Of a stretch of 64,000 nt of DNA, positions 61,481 through 64,000 are shown piece by piece. The translations under genes were made by a program, and so were the position numbers. Position 1 is the stretch's first letter; each line of letters starts with the position of its first letter. This stretch comes from Gammaproteobacteria bacterium (lineage in GTDB: Bacteria > Pseudomonadota > Gammaproteobacteria > Nevskiales > Nevskiaceae): contig JAHZLQ010000038.1 of assembly GCA_022599775.1 (NCBI GenBank), positions 16,034-80,033 of the forward strand. Reading direction: 5' to 3'. Under the pieces are notes generated by a model. It was not told the origin of the DNA. It searched no databases and worked only from the letters and a program-made list of their open reading frames with translations.

Positions 61481-62314
61481 GTGACTGAATCCCTTCGCCG
61501 TTTCCCGGATTGGTGGCAGGCCGCCAATGAGTCGGGTTCGACAGAGGCGCTGGCGAGAGTGCCGGCCGTCCGGGAGGATTCCTGCGGTTATTCGGAATCG
61601 ATCGAGTCACTAGCCGAGGAAGTTCCGGTGGCTCTGGTGTACAACGGCAGCTCGCACGCCGTGATGATGGCCACCCCGAAAGATCTCGGCGACTTCGCTG
61701 TCGGCTTCAGCCTGTCCGAAGGCTTGGTCGGCGAGGCGCGTGAGATTGAACTCGTCGACTGCCTGCATCTGGCGAGCGGGATTTCACTGCAGATGCTGAT
61801 TCCGCAACATCGTTTTGCCGCCATTGCAGGGCGGGACCGAAAACTGGGCGGCCGGACCGGCTGTGGGCTTTGCGGCACGGCGGATCTGGAAGCAGCGATT
61901 CGGCCGGTACGCACGGTCGCGAGTACGGCACCGCCGCAACGCCAAACCTTGCTCGATGCTTTCTCGCTGTTGCACCGCCAGCAACCCCTCAATGCTGCCA
62001 GCGGCGCGGTGCATGCGGCCGGTCTGCTGGTCGCTGGCGGCGCCCTCATCGCGCGCGAGGACGTCGGTCGCCACAATGCGGTCGACAAGGTGCTCGGCGC
62101 CGCCATCCGGCATGGGCTGCGTCCCTGCGTGCTGCTGGTCACCTCGCGCGCCTCCTACGAACTGGTGCACAAGGCCGCTCAACTCGGCTGTACGACCGTC
62201 GCGGCGATCTCCGGCCCCACCGCGATGGCTGTTCGTATTGCCGAACAGGCCGGCGTCAACCTGGTGGGTTTCGCGCGCGAGGATCGTATGACGATCTACC
62301 ACCGGGCCGTCTGA
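61481..62314 (+). CDS. fdhD: Formate dehydrogenase accessory sulfurtransferase FdhD
   Basis: The GTG start at 61481 gives 277 aa. FdhD features are LGDFAVGFSLSEGLV, RTGCGLCGTADL with the sulfur-relay Cys128 and Cys131, AREDVGRHNAVDKV and VTSRASYELVHKA. FdhD receives sulfur from the cysteine desulfurase IscS and transfers it to the molybdenum cofactor, a step needed for active formate dehydrogenase. It is divergent from fdhF with a 77-bp intergenic region that must hold both promoters. The extended N-terminus (about 1-35) precedes the usual VPVALVYNG start. Confidence 0.93.
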   Translation: MTESLRRFPDWWQAANESGSTEALARVPAVREDSCGYSESIESLAEEVPVALVYNGSSHAVMMATPKDLGDFAVGFSLSEGLVGEAREIELVDCLHLASGISLQMLIPQHRFAAIAGRDRKLGGRTGCGLCGTADLEAAIRPVRTVASTAPPQRQTLLDAFSLLHRQQPLNAASGAVHAAGLLVAGGALIAREDVGRHNAVDKVLGAAIRHGLRPCVLLVTSRASYELVHKAAQLGCTTVAAISGPTAMAVRIAEQAGVNLVGFAREDRMTIYHRAV

Positions 62315-62627
62315 GCACGTGCGGTCGCAACTTGCAGGAGTCATTGGCGGCATCCTGCAATACGCAGGCACGGCCGTGCCGGGCGCTTCCGGACCTTGTG
62401 ACGCTTCTACCGGCGTAATCGATCGGTCGTCATAGCGGGTGAGCCGGCCGTACCGAGGGTTTGCGGACTTCATGTCGTTTCATCCGGACTTCGACTGGCG
62501 TCGATATCGCCGGGCACGCCGAATGCGCAAGGCGTTGCATGTCCAACACCACACCGCGCGAGACGAGCGTTCCGCATACCGCCGACAAGGTTCGCCATAC
62601 ATCGAACACCTTTTCAGGAGATGTACA
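62315..62627. other. Intergenic region after fdhD
   Basis: These 313 bp contain a hairpin with 8-bp arms (62332-62339 with 62353-62360) and a GGCACG/CGTGCC dyad near 62367-62380, both possible terminators though without T runs. No gene is supported; open frames here continue into the catalase gene without homology. A ribosome-binding AGGAG (62616-62620) lies at the end. Confidence 0.5.
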
Positions 62628-63737
62628 TTGAATCCCCGATCCGAAATGCCTCGCCCCGTCCCGTACTCCGATCAGGTCGAGCAGCTGTCTGCCGATGAGC
62701 AGGACAGCATCCGCGAGCTGGTCGATACCCTGCTTTCCATCAGCCGGACCGTATACCGGGATTCCGGACACGCCGAACGCGGGGTGCACGCCAAGAGCCA
62801 CGCCCTGCTTGAAGGCGAACTCAAGATCATCGAGCCATTGCCGGAAATCCTGCGGCAGGGCCTGTTCTCGGAGACCGCCCGCTATCCGGTGGTGCTTCGA
62901 TTGTCCACGATCCCGGGCGATGTGCTCGCAGACAGCGTATCGGTCCCGCGCGGCCTGGCCATCAAGGTCGGCGGCGTGCAAGGCGAGCGTCTGCCAGGGT
63001 CTGAAAGTGACCGCACACAAGATTTCGTGCTGGTCAATGCGCCCGCCTTTTCGGCGCCGGATGCCAAGACCTTCCTCAAGAGTCTGAAGCTGCTCGCGGC
63101 AACCACGGATCGCGCAGAAACCGGCAAGAAAGTGCTGTCCGCCGCGCTGCGTGGTGCCGAGACCCTGGTCGAAGCGGCCGGCGGCGAAAGCGCCACACTC
63201 AAGACCATGGGAGGGCAGCCGCAAACCCATCCGCTGGCTGACGCCTACTACAGCCAAGCGCCGCTGCGCTATGGACAGTACATGGTGAAGCTCGCCGCGG
63301 TGCCGACGGCGCAAGCGATGACCCGACTTGAAGGCGAGACACTGAAGCTGCTGGGCGAGCCCGACGGATTGCGCCATGCGCTGCGCGATTACTTTGCCGA
63401 ACACGGCGCAGAGTGGGAGCTGCGCGCGCAACTGTGCACCAATCTGGAATCGATGCCGATCGAAGACGCTTCCGTGGTCTGGCCCGAGGACGAGAGCCCC
63501 TACATCACCGTGGGCCGCATCACCGTGCCTTCACAAGCAAGCTGGAGCGAAGCGCGCTCGGCGGCGGTGGATGACCGCATGGCTTTCAGTCCCTGGCATG
63601 GTCTGGCTGCGCACAGGCCGCTGGGTTCCGTCATGCGAGTGCGCAAGGACACCTATGAAGCCTCCGCACGTTTCCGTGGCGAACGCAATGCCTGTCCGAT
63701 TGTCGAGCCGCAACAGCTCCATTCACTTGCGGAATGA
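62628..63737 (+). CDS. Catalase-like haem-domain protein
   Basis: The preferred start is the TTG at 62628, 7 nt after AGGAG, giving 369 aa; ATG 62646 is the alternative. The frame upstream to 62439 is not homologous. The core includes GVHAKSHALLEGELKI, where the distal His of catalases lies, FSETARYPVVLRLST, VPRGLAIKVGG and the NAPAFSAPD segment, which fit the catalase-superfamily proteins annotated as catalase-like or SrpA-like. It is shorter than classical catalase (about 480 aa) and has no flavodoxin-like C-terminus. It may act as a peroxidase; a proximal Tyr is not obvious. Confidence 0.85.
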   Translation: MNPRSEMPRPVPYSDQVEQLSADEQDSIRELVDTLLSISRTVYRDSGHAERGVHAKSHALLEGELKIIEPLPEILRQGLFSETARYPVVLRLSTIPGDVLADSVSVPRGLAIKVGGVQGERLPGSESDRTQDFVLVNAPAFSAPDAKTFLKSLKLLAATTDRAETGKKVLSAALRGAETLVEAAGGESATLKTMGGQPQTHPLADAYYSQAPLRYGQYMVKLAAVPTAQAMTRLEGETLKLLGEPDGLRHALRDYFAEHGAEWELRAQLCTNLESMPIEDASVVWPEDESPYITVGRITVPSQASWSEARSAAVDDRMAFSPWHGLAAHRPLGSVMRVRKDTYEASARFRGERNACPIVEPQQLHSLAE

Positions 63738-63853
63738 TTAACGTGAATCCCGCACCGCGTGATGCCGACCGACCCCCGCCCGCTTGCGGGCGAGGGGGAC
63801 CGCTCGCGACTGCGAGCGGTGGGTGAGGGAACGGCCATGCCGCAGGCGATTCA
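63738..63853. repeat. Hairpin-rich intergenic repeat, copy 1
   Basis: This unit starts TTAACGT and ends GCGATTCA. It contains a GC stem around CCCGCTTGCGGG and a second dyad CCGCTCGCGACTGCGAGCGG. Copy 2 is 146 bp downstream. The CCCGCTTGCGGG core recalls REP-type elements of gammaproteobacteria. Confidence 0.7.
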
Positions 63854-63883
63854 TTCTGATCGGTGCTGCTCGCGGCATGGCCG

Positions 63884-64000
63884 TTAACGTAAATCACGCG
63901 CGGCGTGATGCCGACTTACCCTCGCCCGCTTGCGGGAGAGGGGGGACCGCGCGCGACTGCGCGCGGGGGGGGGGGGGGCGGCCAAGCCGCAGACGATTCA
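63884..64000. repeat. Hairpin-rich intergenic repeat, copy 2 with a 14-G run
   Basis: This unit repeats the layout of copy 1 with substitutions, and its second dyad runs into 14 consecutive G (63965-63978). It reaches the right edge of the window and may continue. Confidence 0.65.

Noticed and set aside
59718..61484. A 588-residue open frame on the + strand opposite the formate dehydrogenase
   Set aside because: The minus strand has a full set of Fe-S and Mo ligands; the opposing frame lacks any family resemblance.
1..64000. CRISPR arrays, prophage modules, rRNA or tRNA genes
   Set aside because: No regularly spaced short repeats, phage structural genes, rRNA-like stretches or tRNA cloverleaf could be recognised by eye.

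Overview
The window is high-GC, densely coded DNA from a Gram-negative bacterium. Its long Sec- and Tat-type export signals, peptide-amidase-like enzymes, HflK/HflC-type proteins, TonB-type domains, GH13 alpha-glucosidases and the short inverted repeats at the right edge point to a gammaproteobacterium near the Xanthomonadales/Nevskiales. That placement is inference; no rRNA or tRNA gene is visible.

Bases 1-34563 hold an extraordinary run of exported amide hydrolases, all on the + strand. There are twelve amidase-signature (AS, Lys-cisSer-Ser) enzymes, one of them cut by the left edge, plus two L-asparaginase-like proteins and one acetamidase/formamidase, all complete ones starting with a Sec or Tat signal. 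The AS enzymes form four classes: four long forms (761-780 aa where complete) with a Cys-rich insert (1, 12182, 16213, 18682); three peptide-amidase-like forms (1655, 3315, 22432); four Tat-exported forms in two interleaved paralogue pairs (26331/29529 and 27984/33034); and one divergent Tat form (31189). Embedded in the run (4973-11937), and joined to amidases 1655 and 3315 by overlapping or near-touching start and stop codons, are a triple TonB-C-domain protein, three SPFH (HflK/HflC-like) membrane proteins and a P-type ATPase. An IS4-family element with perfect inverted repeats and an 11-bp target duplication sits between amidases 12182 and 16213. The run ends at a terminator near 34.7 kb. 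The likely picture is an envelope-located system that hydrolyses amides of an unknown, probably diverse, substrate pool; this role is inferred.

Bases 35015-38322 encode a bacterial NHEJ pair, Ku and LigD (PE-LIG-POL order). Next, 38534-39287 is an integron-type gene cassette carrying a RelE-like toxin and an XRE antitoxin, ending in a recognisable attC site but with no integrase in view; a DUF2442 gene and a decayed group II intron 3' end follow. An EF-hand protein and a type IB topoisomerase come next.

From 41.8 to 63.7 kb lie genes of carbon metabolism and stress: a tight six-gene minus-strand operon (TPP enzyme, enolase-superfamily enzyme, FAD/Fe-S dehydrogenase, a sensory-rhodopsin-transducer-family protein without rhodopsin, SDR, GH13), a second GH13 on the + strand, a Ca2+/Na+ exchanger-type protein, a Gfo/Idh/MocA oxidoreductase, an isochorismatase-fold hydrolase, a stress-type SDR, a formate dehydrogenase with a DUF1641 protein and divergent FdhD, and a catalase-like protein. 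The window closes with two copies of a hairpin-rich repeat and a 14-G run.
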